A stretch of 64,000 bases of DNA, from positions 124,001 to 188,000 of the forward strand of contig NZ_JAGUCO010000003.1 in assembly GCF_018271995.1 (NCBI RefSeq), given 5' to 3'. The stretch is from Carboxylicivirga linearis (GTDB taxonomy: Bacteria > Bacteroidota > Bacteroidia > Bacteroidales > Marinilabiliaceae). Made by a program: the position numbers and the translations under genes. Under the pieces are notes generated by a model. That model ran no database searches. It saw only the letters and a list, made by a program, of their open reading frames with translations, and was not told where the DNA came from. Positions 35,330 through 45,500 of the stretch are shown here, piece after piece; within the stretch, counting starts at the first letter, position 1, and the number at the start of each line of letters is the position of its first letter.

Positions 35330-37216
35330 ATGACTATGAGACGTTTTGTATTAACAATGATGATATTAACTCTGATGAGTTTTCAAATGATGGCTCAAAG
35401 AGTTATTAATGGTAAAGTAAGTGATGAAGAAGGTGCTGATCTGCCGGGTGTAAGTGTTGTGATTAAAGGAACGCAAACAGGTGTAATTACAGATGCGAAC
35501 GGAGAGTATAAGATAAAAATTAACTCCGATTCGGATATTCTTGTTTATTCATTTATTGGGATGATTCCTCAGGAAATTAAAGTTAAGGGAAAGACAAGGA
35601 TAGACATAGTATTGAAGAATGATGTAGCTGAAATGGAAGAAGTGGTAGTTGTGGGATATGATAAAAATATACTACAATCCATAAGTGGTGCTGTGGCCGG
35701 TGTTGCTGTTAAGAAAAGATCGGGGATTCGTATTAGAGGACGTAGTTCTTTCGTTAGTTACGATCAGGATTTTAATACAGAGAGTTATGCTTCTGTTGCT
35801 GAGAATGGATACAAACAGGTAAGCGATGAGCCATTGTCTACATTTTCGGTTGATGTGGATAGGGCCAGTTATACCAATATACGTCGATACTTGAATCAAG
35901 GAATGTTACCTCCCGAAGGATCTGTGAGAGTGGAAGAAATGATTAATTATTTTAATTACGATTACAAAAGTCCCGAAGATGAAGATCCATTTTCTGTTGG
36001 TTCAGAATTGGCAACTTGTCCATGGAATGAAGAACATTATTTGCTGAAAGTAGGATTGAAAGGCAAAGAGATTGAAAAAGAAAATCTGCCATCCTCCAAT
36101 CTTGTTTTTCTAATTGATGTATCAGGATCGATGAATGCCGGGAATAAATTACCCTTGCTCAAATCATCATTCCGTTTGTTGGTGAATGAATTGAGAGATG
36201 AAGATTATGTATCTATTGTGGTTTATGCAGGTGCTGCCGGCCTGGTGTTGGAACCTACGTCGGGTAAAAACAAAAAAGAAATTCTGGAGGCATTGGACCG
36301 TCTACAGGCTGGTGGATCTACGGCTGGAGGAGCTGGTTTGAAACTGGCTTATAAAACAGCTAAGGAGCATTATATTGAAGGTGGAAATAATCGCATTATT
36401 TTGGCAACAGATGGTGATTTTAATGTGGGTGTCAGTTCCAATGCATCCATGGAAGAATTGGTTTCGGAAGAAAAAGACAATGGCATTTATATGACTGTGT
36501 TGGGTTTTGGAATGGGAAACTATAAAGATGATCGTATGGAGATTATTGCTGATAAGGGAAATGGTAATTACGCCTATATCGATAATTTGCAGGAAGCGCA
36601 AAAAACACTGGTCAGTGAGTTTGGAGGTACTTTATTTACCATTGCGAAAGATGTTAAGTTTCAGATTGAATTTAATCCTCAAAAAGTGTTGGCTTATCGC
36701 TTAATCGGCTATGAAAACCGTTTATTGAATAAAGAAGATTTTAATGACGACACGAAAGATGCCGGTGAAATAGGAGCAGGACATACGGTTACAGCCTTGT
36801 ACGAGATTATTCCGCAAGGAGCAGAGGATGCTGATGACTGGATAAAGAAGGTGGATAAATTGAAATACCAAAAAAATCAGGTTCGCCGAAATGCTGAAAT
36901 AAGTGATGAATGGTTAACTCTTAAACTACGTTACAAACAACCTGATGCACATAAAAGTCAGTTAATGGAATTTGCCATTAAAGGATCAGTGGATGATTTT
37001 AACGAGGCTACAGATGATTTTAGGTTTGCTGCTTCAGTGGCTGCGTTCGGTATGAAACTCAGCAAATCGCATTATATCGGAGATATGAAATTTAAAGATA
37101 TTCAAATGATAGCAAAAGCTGCCAGAGGTGATGATGAAGACGGATTTAAAGCCGAAATGGTAAGGTTGATTAAGACGGCTGAGTCGTTGAGTAAGCAGGT
37201 TGCTTTGGGAGAATAA
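35330..37216 (+). CDS. VWA domain protein with SusC-like N-terminus and DUF3520 (YfbK-like)
   Basis: The protein has 628 residues with a signal peptide ending near Ala22. Residues 23 to about 100 are a CarboxypepD_reg-like domain. The sequence 'MEEVVVVGYD' and a later 'RIRGRSS' resemble the start of SusC-type receptors, but no plug or barrel follows. From about residue 160 it is a YfbK-type protein: an N-terminal VWA-associated domain ('STFSVDVDRASYTNIRRYL'), a VWA domain with the MIDAS motif D263-V-S-G-S, and a C-terminal DUF3520 region. The VWA domain should bind a partner through a divalent metal. It is divergent from the ECF sigma operon and may be its target. Confidence 0.88.
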   Translation: MTMRRFVLTMMILTLMSFQMMAQRVINGKVSDEEGADLPGVSVVIKGTQTGVITDANGEYKIKINSDSDILVYSFIGMIPQEIKVKGKTRIDIVLKNDVAEMEEVVVVGYDKNILQSISGAVAGVAVKKRSGIRIRGRSSFVSYDQDFNTESYASVAENGYKQVSDEPLSTFSVDVDRASYTNIRRYLNQGMLPPEGSVRVEEMINYFNYDYKSPEDEDPFSVGSELATCPWNEEHYLLKVGLKGKEIEKENLPSSNLVFLIDVSGSMNAGNKLPLLKSSFRLLVNELRDEDYVSIVVYAGAAGLVLEPTSGKNKKEILEALDRLQAGGSTAGGAGLKLAYKTAKEHYIEGGNNRIILATDGDFNVGVSSNASMEELVSEEKDNGIYMTVLGFGMGNYKDDRMEIIADKGNGNYAYIDNLQEAQKTLVSEFGGTLFTIAKDVKFQIEFNPQKVLAYRLIGYENRLLNKEDFNDDTKDAGEIGAGHTVTALYEIIPQGAEDADDWIKKVDKLKYQKNQVRRNAEISDEWLTLKLRYKQPDAHKSQLMEFAIKGSVDDFNEATDDFRFAASVAAFGMKLSKSHYIGDMKFKDIQMIAKAARGDDEDGFKAEMVRLIKTAESLSKQVALGE

Positions 37217-37258
37217 TCAATCCGAAAGTGAAAAAATAAACAGGTTAAAGTCAAAAAT

Positions 37259-37310
37259 AAACGGGATCGTATCTTACTTACATTTTGTAAATCAAGATAT
37301 GATCCCGTTT
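37259..37310. terminator. Bidirectional terminator between VWA and aroA genes
   Basis: AAACGGGATCGTATCTT (37259-37275) and AAGATATGATCCCGTTT (37294-37310) pair over 17 positions with a single G-U type mismatch and an 18-base loop. T-rich sequence follows on both strands, so it can stop both convergent genes. Confidence 0.8.
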
Positions 37311-37330
37311 TAAATTTTATCAAGAATACT

Positions 37331-38554
37331 TTATTCTGTAGGTGTAATGCCAACCATTTTTAAATCTTCCCAGTAATGAGGATATGATTTGGTAACCACC
37401 ATAGGATCGTTAATGATCATATCTAATCCCATAAAGGCTGCCGGAGCAAAGGCCATAGCCATGCGGTGATCTTTGTAGGTGTCTATCTCAATTTTTCCAC
37501 TTACTTCCTTCTTTTCTCCATTCCAACTTAAGTTATCTTTCTGATTAGATTCCAATTGATAACCCATTTTACCTAATTCGTTTATCAAAGCTGAAATACG
37601 ATCTGTTTCTTTTATTTTTAAGGTTTGCAAACCTGTAAAATGAAAAGGAACATTCATCAAACAACAAGTTACAGCAACGGTTTGAGCTAAATCCGGTTCG
37701 TTGATAAAGTCGTAATTAAGTTTGCGACACTTATTGCCAGTGTTAATAAGCTGTACTCCCTTTTGTGAGAATTTGGTTGTAATTCCCAGCTCTTTAAATA
37801 TCTTCTGAACATTAGAATCACCCTGAAGACTATATCTTTTTAAACCTTTAAGGTTAATGTTTAATTCCGGATTTAATGCGGCTATTTCATACCAATAGCT
37901 GGCCGCACTCCAATCTGATTCTACTGATGATTTTACCGGTTTATAGCTTGCTTCAGGAATGATGATTGAATTGCCTTTCCAGATACCTGTAACACCAAAC
38001 TCTTTCATCAGTGCTAAGGTCATATTCAAATAAGGCTTTGAAATGATATCGCCGGTTAGCGTAAGTGTTAAGCCATTTTCAATGCTGGGGGCAATCATCA
38101 TCAATGCTGAAATGTACTGACTGCTGATATTACCTGGTAATTCAAGGTCCCCACCTTTAAGAGCACTTCCGTAAATACGCAAAGGTGGATAACCTTCATT
38201 TTCGATGTATTCAATTTTAGCGCCGAGCTGAGTTAAAGCATCAACCAGAATTTTGATGGGGCGTTGCTTCATTCGCGACGATCCGGTAATAACCCATTCG
38301 CCCACAATTTTTGACAGAAATGCTGTTAAAAAACGCATAGACGTTCCGGCAGCACCCACATCAAAGGTATTAGAATCGGCGTTTAATACCTTCAACATTA
38401 CTTTAGTATCGTCGCTGTCTGAAAGGTTTTTTATTTCAAACGGGCTATAGCTTAAAGCATTCAATAATAGTAAACGGTTGCTTATGCTTTTTGAGGCAGG
38501 TAGCTGTACTTGCACATTTTCTGCCTTTTTCTCAAACTGAAGCGTATGTTGCAT
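37331..38554 (-). CDS. aroA: 3-phosphoshikimate 1-carboxyvinyltransferase (EPSP synthase)
   Basis: The start MQHTLQFEKK (38552-38554) is chosen because it lies 2 bases after the aroB stop; a longer frame would overlap aroB. The protein has 407 residues. It joins phosphoenolpyruvate to shikimate 3-phosphate in the shikimate pathway. Motifs are 'LPASKSISNRLLLLNAL' (shikimate phosphate and PEP binding), 'GAAGTSMRFLTAF', 'SSRMKQRPI', 'KETDRISALINELGKMG' and 'YKDHRMAMAFAPA'. The usual pre-catalytic Asp motif appears as 'NEPDLAQTVAV'. The length is slightly shorter than E. coli AroA at 427. It forms an operon with aroB. Confidence 0.95.
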   Translation of the reverse strand: MQHTLQFEKKAENVQVQLPASKSISNRLLLLNALSYSPFEIKNLSDSDDTKVMLKVLNADSNTFDVGAAGTSMRFLTAFLSKIVGEWVITGSSRMKQRPIKILVDALTQLGAKIEYIENEGYPPLRIYGSALKGGDLELPGNISSQYISALMMIAPSIENGLTLTLTGDIISKPYLNMTLALMKEFGVTGIWKGNSIIIPEASYKPVKSSVESDWSAASYWYEIAALNPELNINLKGLKRYSLQGDSNVQKIFKELGITTKFSQKGVQLINTGNKCRKLNYDFINEPDLAQTVAVTCCLMNVPFHFTGLQTLKIKETDRISALINELGKMGYQLESNQKDNLSWNGEKKEVSGKIEIDTYKDHRMAMAFAPAAFMGLDMIINDPMVVTKSYPHYWEDLKMVGITPTE

Positions 38555-38556
38555 TT

Positions 38557-39633
38557 TTAATGTTGTTTGTAGTTGTTGTAAAAGTACAAGGCATCGTAAA
38601 CCTCTTTTTGTGTTGCCTGACAATTGATTTGAATTTTACCTATTTCTTCAAGCAATGTAAAGTTGATTTTGTTGTCTTCGTTCTTTTTATCATGGGTCAT
38701 CAAACGATATAATTCGTCGTACTTATCTTTTGAGAAATCAAAATGACCGTAAATAGCTTCCAATTGTTCTGCTAAGTCCAACACCTTAGGCATTGGAAAA
38801 CCTAAACGGGTATGTGATAAATATAATTCGCAAATCATACCAAAAGCAACGGCATATCCGTGCAGAATAGGTCTGCCTTCGTACATGGCCATACTTTCAA
38901 ATGCATGTCCGTATGTATGCCCAAAGTTTAAAGCTTTTCTAATATGATTTTCGGTTGGATCACTTTGTACAAAATGATCTTTAATGCGGATTGAATCAGC
39001 CACCAATTCTTTGAGCTTATCCAAATCAGGATTGAAAATATCAAAGGCTTTTAATTCTTCCCATTTATCGGCAGAATAAATGAAGGCATGCTTAATCATT
39101 TCGGCAAAACCAGAAATGATGTTAGGCTGATCCAAGGTTTCCAAAAAACTGGTGTCGATTAAAACGGCTGTGGCCTGATTAAACACACCAACTTCATTTT
39201 TTAAACCGGCAAAGTTAATTCCTGTTTTACCACCAATAGAAGCGTCTACTTGAGAAAGTAAGGTAGTTGGTATATTAATAAATTGAATGCCACGTTTAAA
39301 GGTTGATGCAGCAAACCCGCCTAAGTCGCATGGCATACCTCCCCCTAAAGTAACAAGCAAGGATTTTCGGTCTGCTCCACCATCACTCAATAATTTCCAT
39401 ACTTTTTCAGCTGCTTCCAGGCCTTTATTATTATCTCCGTCAGGTATTACAATGGTTCGCTCGGGGCAAAGACCAATTACTTTTTCTATTTTATGAAAAC
39501 AATGCTTATATGATTCAGTATCTGATAGAAGAAATACCTTTCCCTCCGGAAAATTCTTTATTAGATGTTCAATGTCTGTTGTCAGATCATCAACTATAAA
39601 TACGTTCGACTCTTTTGATATTAGCGGAAACAT
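38557..39633 (-). CDS. aroB: 3-dehydroquinate synthase
   Basis: The protein has 358 residues. It converts DAHP to 3-dehydroquinate using NAD+ and a divalent metal. Conserved stretches include 'PTTLLSQVDASIGGKTGIN', 'SGFAEMIKHAFI' (metal-binding Glu), 'NFGHTYGHAFES' (metal-binding His residues) and 'HGYAVAFGM'. The glycine-rich NAD motif reads 'GGGMPCDLGGFAAS', in which 'MPC' replaces the usual Val-Val/Ile-Gly/Thr. The gene is 2 bases upstream of aroA, so the two are co-translated. A promoter-like TATTTTTG lies just upstream. Confidence 0.95.
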   Translation of the reverse strand: MFPLISKESNVFIVDDLTTDIEHLIKNFPEGKVFLLSDTESYKHCFHKIEKVIGLCPERTIVIPDGDNNKGLEAAEKVWKLLSDGGADRKSLLVTLGGGMPCDLGGFAASTFKRGIQFINIPTTLLSQVDASIGGKTGINFAGLKNEVGVFNQATAVLIDTSFLETLDQPNIISGFAEMIKHAFIYSADKWEELKAFDIFNPDLDKLKELVADSIRIKDHFVQSDPTENHIRKALNFGHTYGHAFESMAMYEGRPILHGYAVAFGMICELYLSHTRLGFPMPKVLDLAEQLEAIYGHFDFSKDKYDELYRLMTHDKKNEDNKINFTLLEEIGKIQINCQATQKEVYDALYFYNNYKQH

Positions 39634-39657
39634 TGTTCAGTTTTAAATATTGATTTG

Positions 39658-39665
39658 CAAAAATA
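39658..39665 (-). promoter_or_regulatory. Candidate -7 element for aroB-aroA
   Basis: On the minus strand TATTTTTG matches TAnnTTTG and lies 24 bases before the aroB start. No TTG occurs at the usual distance upstream, so only half of the expected promoter is seen. Confidence 0.4.
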
Positions 39666-39787
39666 GTTAAATTTGGCAATTAGGAATAGGTTTTTAGTTA
39701 CGACTCGTTTATTTATATCAATTCATTATTTATTGGTAGAAATAACTTACGAATTATGACTTATGTTGCTGTAATTTTTAATGAGTA

Positions 39788-40255
39788 ATGGATATACATT
39801 TTAATAATAAAAAACAGGTTGGATCCTGGAGCCTCTATTTAGCTTTGTTGGTATTAATTGCATTAGGTGCGGTTGCCGCCAATTATCTTTTAATCGAGGT
39901 CAGAAATCAGACTTTGGATATTAGTTTATGGGGATTTCTTGTATTCTCAGTTGTACTATTTTATTTCGGAGGATTTAATTATGTGGATATTGCTTTAAGT
40001 GCTGAAAAAGTGGATGTGAAATTTTATAATTTATTCCCTCTTGGAAGGCAATATAATAGGATATTGGTACCTACTGATAAAATAAAGAAGATAAAAGTTA
40101 ATAAAGGACTCGGGGTAATAGGCCGGAAGCTGAAGATTGAAGGTGTTATACAAGGACGACATGCTCTTTTTCCTTCGGTAGGATTAGCTGCTTGTAATAA
40201 GCATCAATTGCAGCAATTACAATTATTTATTGATACGCTTACCAAAGAGAAGTAA
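39788..40255 (+). CDS. Two-helix membrane protein of unknown function
   Basis: The protein has 155 residues. Two hydrophobic segments lie at about 12 to 36 and 44 to 64. The rest is a soluble domain with beta-strand character ('KVDVKFYNLFPLGRQYNRILV', then 'IKKIKVNKGLGVIGRKLKIEG'), which could be a PH-like fold of the bacterial membrane-protein type. I do not recognise a family. The next gene starts 2 bases after its stop, so they are co-transcribed. Confidence 0.7.
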   Translation: MDIHFNNKKQVGSWSLYLALLVLIALGAVAANYLLIEVRNQTLDISLWGFLVFSVVLFYFGGFNYVDIALSAEKVDVKFYNLFPLGRQYNRILVPTDKIKKIKVNKGLGVIGRKLKIEGVIQGRHALFPSVGLAACNKHQLQQLQLFIDTLTKEK

Positions 40256-40257
40256 TT

Positions 40258-40851
40258 ATGCTCAGATCATTTTTTCTGCTATTGTTTATTTCTATCATTG
40301 GATTGGCGAATGCACAGTATAAAAAAGGGGACTGGTATGTAAGCCCAAAAATATCATTTGCCGATTATAGTGATAAAAATGATTGGGATGGCTATAGTAT
40401 TTCAAAGATTCCACCAGTTTCATTAACCGTTGAATATGGGACCAATGATTGGTTAAGCCTTGGAGGAATGTTTGGTTTTAACAGAGATAAATACAAGAAC
40501 GATACACTGACTACCAATATACATCGATATAATAAAGTGGCTTTTGGAGGATTGGCTTCTGTTCATTTGGCCGGGTGGATCGAAAAGTGGAGCAATTATT
40601 CCGTTTTTCTGGGAGATTGGGATTTTTATGTTACAGGAGGAATGTTATTAGAATGGTCATCGAAGAATGAAAAAGATGTTTGGAATGAAGAATTGCAAGT
40701 TTATGAAGATTTTAAAGAGACAGATGTGAAATTTAAAATAAGACCGGCTATTGGAGTTAGGTATTTTGTAACCGATGATGTTAGTATGCTTGTGGAGGTG
40801 GGTAGAGCTAATTTGGGATTGGTTACAACCGGATTGACCTGGCGCTTGTGA
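40258..40851 (+). CDS. Outer-membrane beta-barrel protein
   Basis: The protein has 197 residues with a signal peptide ending near Ala19 (MLRSFFLLLFISIIGLANA). Amphipathic strands and aromatic girdle residues are visible: 'WYVSPKISFADY', 'SLTVEYGTNDWLSLGGMFGF', 'IRPAIGVRYFV' and the terminal 'LVTTGLTWRL'. It belongs to the general small barrel class of Bacteroidota. Its function is unknown. It is translationally linked to the upstream membrane protein. Confidence 0.78.
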   Translation: MLRSFFLLLFISIIGLANAQYKKGDWYVSPKISFADYSDKNDWDGYSISKIPPVSLTVEYGTNDWLSLGGMFGFNRDKYKNDTLTTNIHRYNKVAFGGLASVHLAGWIEKWSNYSVFLGDWDFYVTGGMLLEWSSKNEKDVWNEELQVYEDFKETDVKFKIRPAIGVRYFVTDDVSMLVEVGRANLGLVTTGLTWRL

Positions 40852-41346
40852 TGACAGTTTATGAGTTCATAGGCAGAAGGCAAAAAATAAGCAGCCAGAG
40901 CAGTAAGGTAACTTGTTGCCTGTAACTTTTCTTTAAGCTACTTAACAATGGGTATTCTATTATGCTTCGGTTTTTAATGTAGATGCAATGCACTTACCTT
41001 CGTGAATCGTTCGGCATTTAATTGACACTTGTTTGTTATCTTATCGACACTTGTTTGGCTCCTGTTCGTAATTTTATCGGCTCTTGTTCGGCTATAAGGT
41101 GTCGAAGAAAAACCAAAAAAAGAGGATAAAAAGTAGAAAACATGCTGAAGTAAACTTAGTACTATCCTTAACCTTTTACAATGCAATAAGCATCCATTCA
41201 AGATATCTTATAGAAAATTCTTTAAATAATTGATGGTGTTGAGTTTCTAGATTTTGCTGGATTAGTTCAGTGCTGAAAAGATGTCTGAATATTATTAAAA
41301 GTAATTTGGTAACCTTGAGGTTAATAGATATATTTAATGGATTCTA
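40852..41346. other. Intergenic region with short degenerate direct repeats
   Basis: The 495 bases between the barrel gene and dprA hold no supported gene. At 41018-41092 a motif close to TTATCGACACTTGTTTGG occurs three times with spacings of 23 and 33 bases. A minus-strand reading (40974-41201) encodes a peptide with matching repeats 'DKITNRSQ' and 'DKITNKCQ', but its N-terminus is not convincing. The remainder is A+T-rich. Confidence 0.5.
41018..41092. repeat. Degenerate short direct repeats
   Basis: Three imperfect copies begin at about 41018, 41041 and 41074 (consensus TTATCGRCWCTTGTTYGG). The spacing is uneven, so this is not a CRISPR array. It may be a piece of a dispersed repeat. Confidence 0.45.
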
Positions 41347-42465
41347 TTGAATTTTAACTTGACCGAACTACTGAGATATCAAATAGCCCTTAGTCTCATT
41401 AAGGGTATCGGACCAAAATTGGCACGTAACCTTGTGGCCTATGTTGGGGATGTAAAGGAGGTATTTAAAGAAAAGGAAAGTACCTTAGCCAAAATCCCAG
41501 GAATAGGGCCCGTGGTGGCACGATCAATAAAAAGTTCAGATGTAATGGCTAGAGCTGAAGAAGAGATAGATTTTATTCAGCGTCATCAAATAAAGGCTGT
41601 TTTTTATACCTCAGATGAATACCCTAAGCGATTAAGCTATTGTGAAGATGCTCCATTGCTATTGTATATAAAAGGTGATAATTACCTGGATGGAAAAAAG
41701 GTCTTGGGAGTTGTAGGAACACGAAAGGCCTCTGATGATGCAAAAATAAATTGCGAGAAATTAATTGGTGATTTGGCAATTCAGTTTCCTGATTTGGTAA
41801 TTATTAGTGGATTGGCATATGGAGTAGATATTTGTGCTCATCAGGCAGCTCTAAAAAATAATTTGAATACTTATGGTGTTCTGGCTCACGGTTTAGATCG
41901 TATCTACCCATCATTACACCGTAATACTGCAGCCCAAATGGTGGAGCAAGGGGGGCTTATTACTGAATTTGTAACACAAACCAATCCTGACAAACCTAAT
42001 TTTGTAAAGAGAAACCGCATAGTGGCTGGTTTGGTTGATGCGTTGGTAGTTGTTGAATCCGGAGTTAAAGGAGGTGCAGTTATAACTGCCCGAATAGCCA
42101 GTTCATATAATAGAGATGTATTAGCATACCCGGGCAGTGTTAGTAATGAGTTGGCCAAAGGATGCAATTATTTAATAAAATCTAATATTGGAGGTCTAAT
42201 AGAAGATGCTCAGGATCTTATGAATTCATTGGGTTGGGAAGGTGATAAAAATCATAATTTGGTGCAAAGAATAATATTTAAAGAGTTCAATAACAGTGAA
42301 GAAGAGGTCTTGTATGATATTTTGTATAAAAATAAAGAGATGACAGCAAATGAATTGAGTTTGGAAAGTAACTTTCCGGTAAGTAAGGTAAGTGCCAGTA
42401 TGTTGTCGTTGGAGTTTGCTGGGTTGATAAAAAGTTTACCCGGCAATGCTTTTCGAATAATTTGA
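41347..42465 (+). CDS. dprA: DNA-processing protein DprA
   Basis: The frame has no upstream ATG; an in-frame stop at 41335 leaves the TTG at 41347 as the best start. The protein has 372 residues. An N-terminal helix-hairpin-helix region ('LIKGIGPKLARNLVAYVG', 'IPGIGPVVARSI') precedes the Rossmann-like core. Core motifs are 'VVGTRKASDDA', 'ISGLAYGVDICAHQAAL', 'VLAHGLDRIYPSLH' and 'FVKRNRIVAGLVDALVVVESG'. A C-terminal winged helix follows ('EMTANELSLESNFPVSKVSASML'). DprA loads RecA onto incoming single-stranded DNA during natural transformation. No other competence gene is in the window. Confidence 0.93.
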   Translation: MNFNLTELLRYQIALSLIKGIGPKLARNLVAYVGDVKEVFKEKESTLAKIPGIGPVVARSIKSSDVMARAEEEIDFIQRHQIKAVFYTSDEYPKRLSYCEDAPLLLYIKGDNYLDGKKVLGVVGTRKASDDAKINCEKLIGDLAIQFPDLVIISGLAYGVDICAHQAALKNNLNTYGVLAHGLDRIYPSLHRNTAAQMVEQGGLITEFVTQTNPDKPNFVKRNRIVAGLVDALVVVESGVKGGAVITARIASSYNRDVLAYPGSVSNELAKGCNYLIKSNIGGLIEDAQDLMNSLGWEGDKNHNLVQRIIFKEFNNSEEEVLYDILYKNKEMTANELSLESNFPVSKVSASMLSLEFAGLIKSLPGNAFRII

Positions 42466-42530
42466 AAGAAAAAGTGCTATTATTCTTTAATGTTTATAAG
42501 GAAAAGTTAAGTAGAGGCAAACAAATTTAG

Positions 42531-42538
42531 TAGATTTG
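42531..42538 (+). promoter_or_regulatory. Candidate -7 element for the giant adhesin gene
   Basis: TAGATTTG matches TAnnTTTG and lies 50 bases before the ATG at 42589. A TTG at the usual upstream distance is missing. A tiny 8-codon frame (ATG 42545) lies in the predicted leader. Confidence 0.4.
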
Positions 42539-42588
42539 CGTAGAATGACTAAGAAAAAAATTCGAATTTAAACACAAATATTGGGTCC

Positions 42589-45500
42589 ATGGGCATTAAT
42601 ACCCAAACGTTAGTCAAAAATATTCTTAAGGGAAAGATTGCATCATTGGTGTTAATCTTGGTTTTGTTATGGGGTGGAGTTGGTATTGTATCAGGTCAAA
42701 GCAATGTGCCAGTATGCCAGAATGGAGTGGTACGTGTGGCTGCAAATTTAGTGGATGCAACGTATATGGGAAGCAATGCTGCACCTCCCGGACATCTTCA
42801 AAAAGGATACTGGAGTGAAACAGCCGGATTAACTTTCTCAGATTTAAATAACCCAAATGCAATTATTAGTGGACTGGATGGATATCCTGCTGGAACAACG
42901 TTTACAATCACCTGGTTTCATGCAATAGATCAAACTTATGATATTACCCTTGAGGTTACAAATAATGTAGCTCCTGATTATACACTTTTAAATGAAACAG
43001 GAACAACGGATAATGTATTGTTTTGTGATGGTCAAACACCCGGTAAATATACTTTTGAGATAACTCCTGATGGAGGAGGATTAGTTGTTGATTATTTATT
43101 GTATCATAATGATGGTACAAATAATGAAGTTACAGGGGTTGGTAATCCTTATGAAATGAATCTGAATAGTGGTTCAATTGGATATCAGGATCTGGATATT
43201 ATACAAGCACTCGTCTCAAATGGTACTTGTTTGGATATTACTACAAATACAATTCAATTAGGTGAGTTATCTAGTGTTTATGTGCAAATTCAAGGTAATT
43301 TGTCAACGTGTGATCCTACAATTTTTGATGGGAATCATGTTTTAGAAGTTCTCCCATACGACCCCAATAATTTTACCTATCAATGGCAACACAATGGTGT
43401 AGATATTTCAGGCGCAACTAGCTCAACTTATACTTTATCAAGTACACCAGGACAGGGATCGTATACAGTTATTGTTGACCATATCGGAGGTAGTTGTGGC
43501 CCGTATACAACAGAACCTGTTGTTGTTAGTGATATTCCTCTACCGGATGTTTTTATTGATGACAAACCTGTTGGTTCAGGATTGTTTGAAATCTGTGATG
43601 GAACTTTATCAGAAACGTTAACAACTAGTTTGGTCGGAGGTACCTTGCCTCCAAATTATGATTATGACTGGTATCAGAATGGATCAATTGTAACTGGAAA
43701 TGCAAGTACATATCCTTTAAATAATGATGAATCATCATTAGGGTACAATGCTTTTGGAGAATATCAGGTTGTACTTAAAAATGCAGATAATACAGAATGT
43801 ATAAGTACATCCAATGCAGTATTAGTACAAACCATTAGGTTAGATGACGCTACTTTAGTAAAAGCCAATAATGCACAACCCTTTTGTATAACTGGTACTC
43901 CATTGCTGAATGTAACTGTAACTGGTGGATCAGCACCCTATACTTTAACCTTTACTGATGGGGCTAATGTTTTTACCAGGACTTTAAATACCAATGGGGG
44001 ATTAATTTCTTTACCAGATATTACAGTAACAACAACATTTGAATTAACTCAGGTTGAGGAGGTAGCTACCAGTTGTTTTTGGACTGGGTCTAAAACAGTC
44101 ACTTATAATGTTTATACCTCACCAGCAGTTCAAACAACTACAGGTAATGACGCTTGTGTGCCAACGAGCTCTGTAAGTATTGCATTGGCTACACCAGAGG
44201 ATGGAATTACCTATCAATTAAAAAGAGACAATAATGGTGATGGTATTTATACAGATAATATTGGTAGCTCAATAACTTATAATACAGGAGATGCAACACC
44301 ATTAACATGGAGCGGTTATACTGTTTTAGGTACATATAAGGTATTTGCTTCAACGGCAACATGTGCTGATGTACCAATGGATGGGGAATTTAGTGCTATT
44401 GCAGAACCTGTCGATCAACCTTTACTAGCTAGTGGAACGGCTCCGAGATGTTCAGATCCACTTAATCAAGTTACCTTTTATACGCTTGATAGTGAGAATG
44501 GAGTAACTTATACATTATATAGAAACAGTGGTTCTGGTGATGTGATTGTTGAAACGCAGTTGGGTAGTACAGGTACAGGTGTTACTTTTAGTGCACAAGA
44601 TGAAGTGGGAGTATATAGGGTTGAAGCAGCCCGTGGAACAAATTGTTCTGTATTAATGTCTAACACATATCAAATCTTTTCTTCCCCAGATGTTACAGGT
44701 ATTAATATCAATTCAACTGGAAGTTGTGAGAATGCAACAACTACGATAACCCTCAATCAAAGCGAGAATGGAGTTTATTATACTTTATATTACAATGATG
44801 GGTCTGGGGCAACAGCGAGTGCATATGGACAATGGGGTAATGGAGCTTCAATAACTTTAGTAAATAATCAACTACTTGCAGCAGGAACTTATACTGTGCT
44901 TGCAGAAAGAGGAAGTTGTCAAGAGTGGGTGAATGGTTCTATTATCATTAGCTCTCCGCCAACCGACTTACCATTTGTTGGTGGGATTGTGTGTGGAACC
45001 GGAAATATCAGTATTCCTAATGGAGAGACGGGTGTTACATATACTTTGTATTTTGATGATGGGACAGGTGAAATTCCACACCCAAGTTACGCCCCAATAA
45101 CACCGGTTGCTGTCACAACTGTGTTTTTTAATGGTTTAAATGTTCCCGGTACCTATCGGGTATTTGCCAATTCGGGAAGTTGTTCTACTTTCTTAAGTAA
45201 TGTGTTGATTGTAGAGAAAGTGCCTGATACACAAATTATATCTGTGCCTGATTTAGAGTATTGTGCAACCGAGACAGGAGTGGACATCAACTTAGGCAAT
45301 ACTGAAACGGGAGTAAATTATGTATTAATCGATAATGCAGGAACAGATGTTGCTACAATAACCGGTAATTCATTACCTCGCTCTTTTACCAATGTTACAT
45401 TAGGTACATATAGTATAGAAGCTCGGTCAAGTGCAGGTTCGTGCAGCATTGTTTTAATGACAAACATTAATATTCAACGCAATGATTTACCAACGGTTGA

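Noticed and set aside
40974-41201. A 75-codon minus-strand frame in the gap before dprA
   Set aside because: Its second half is only the translation of short degenerate DNA repeats, the first half has no signal or domain, and there is no supporting promoter or neighbour.
42545-42571. An 8-codon frame (ATG to TAA) in the leader of the giant adhesin gene
   Set aside because: It is too short to judge and has no attenuator-like structure or codon bias.
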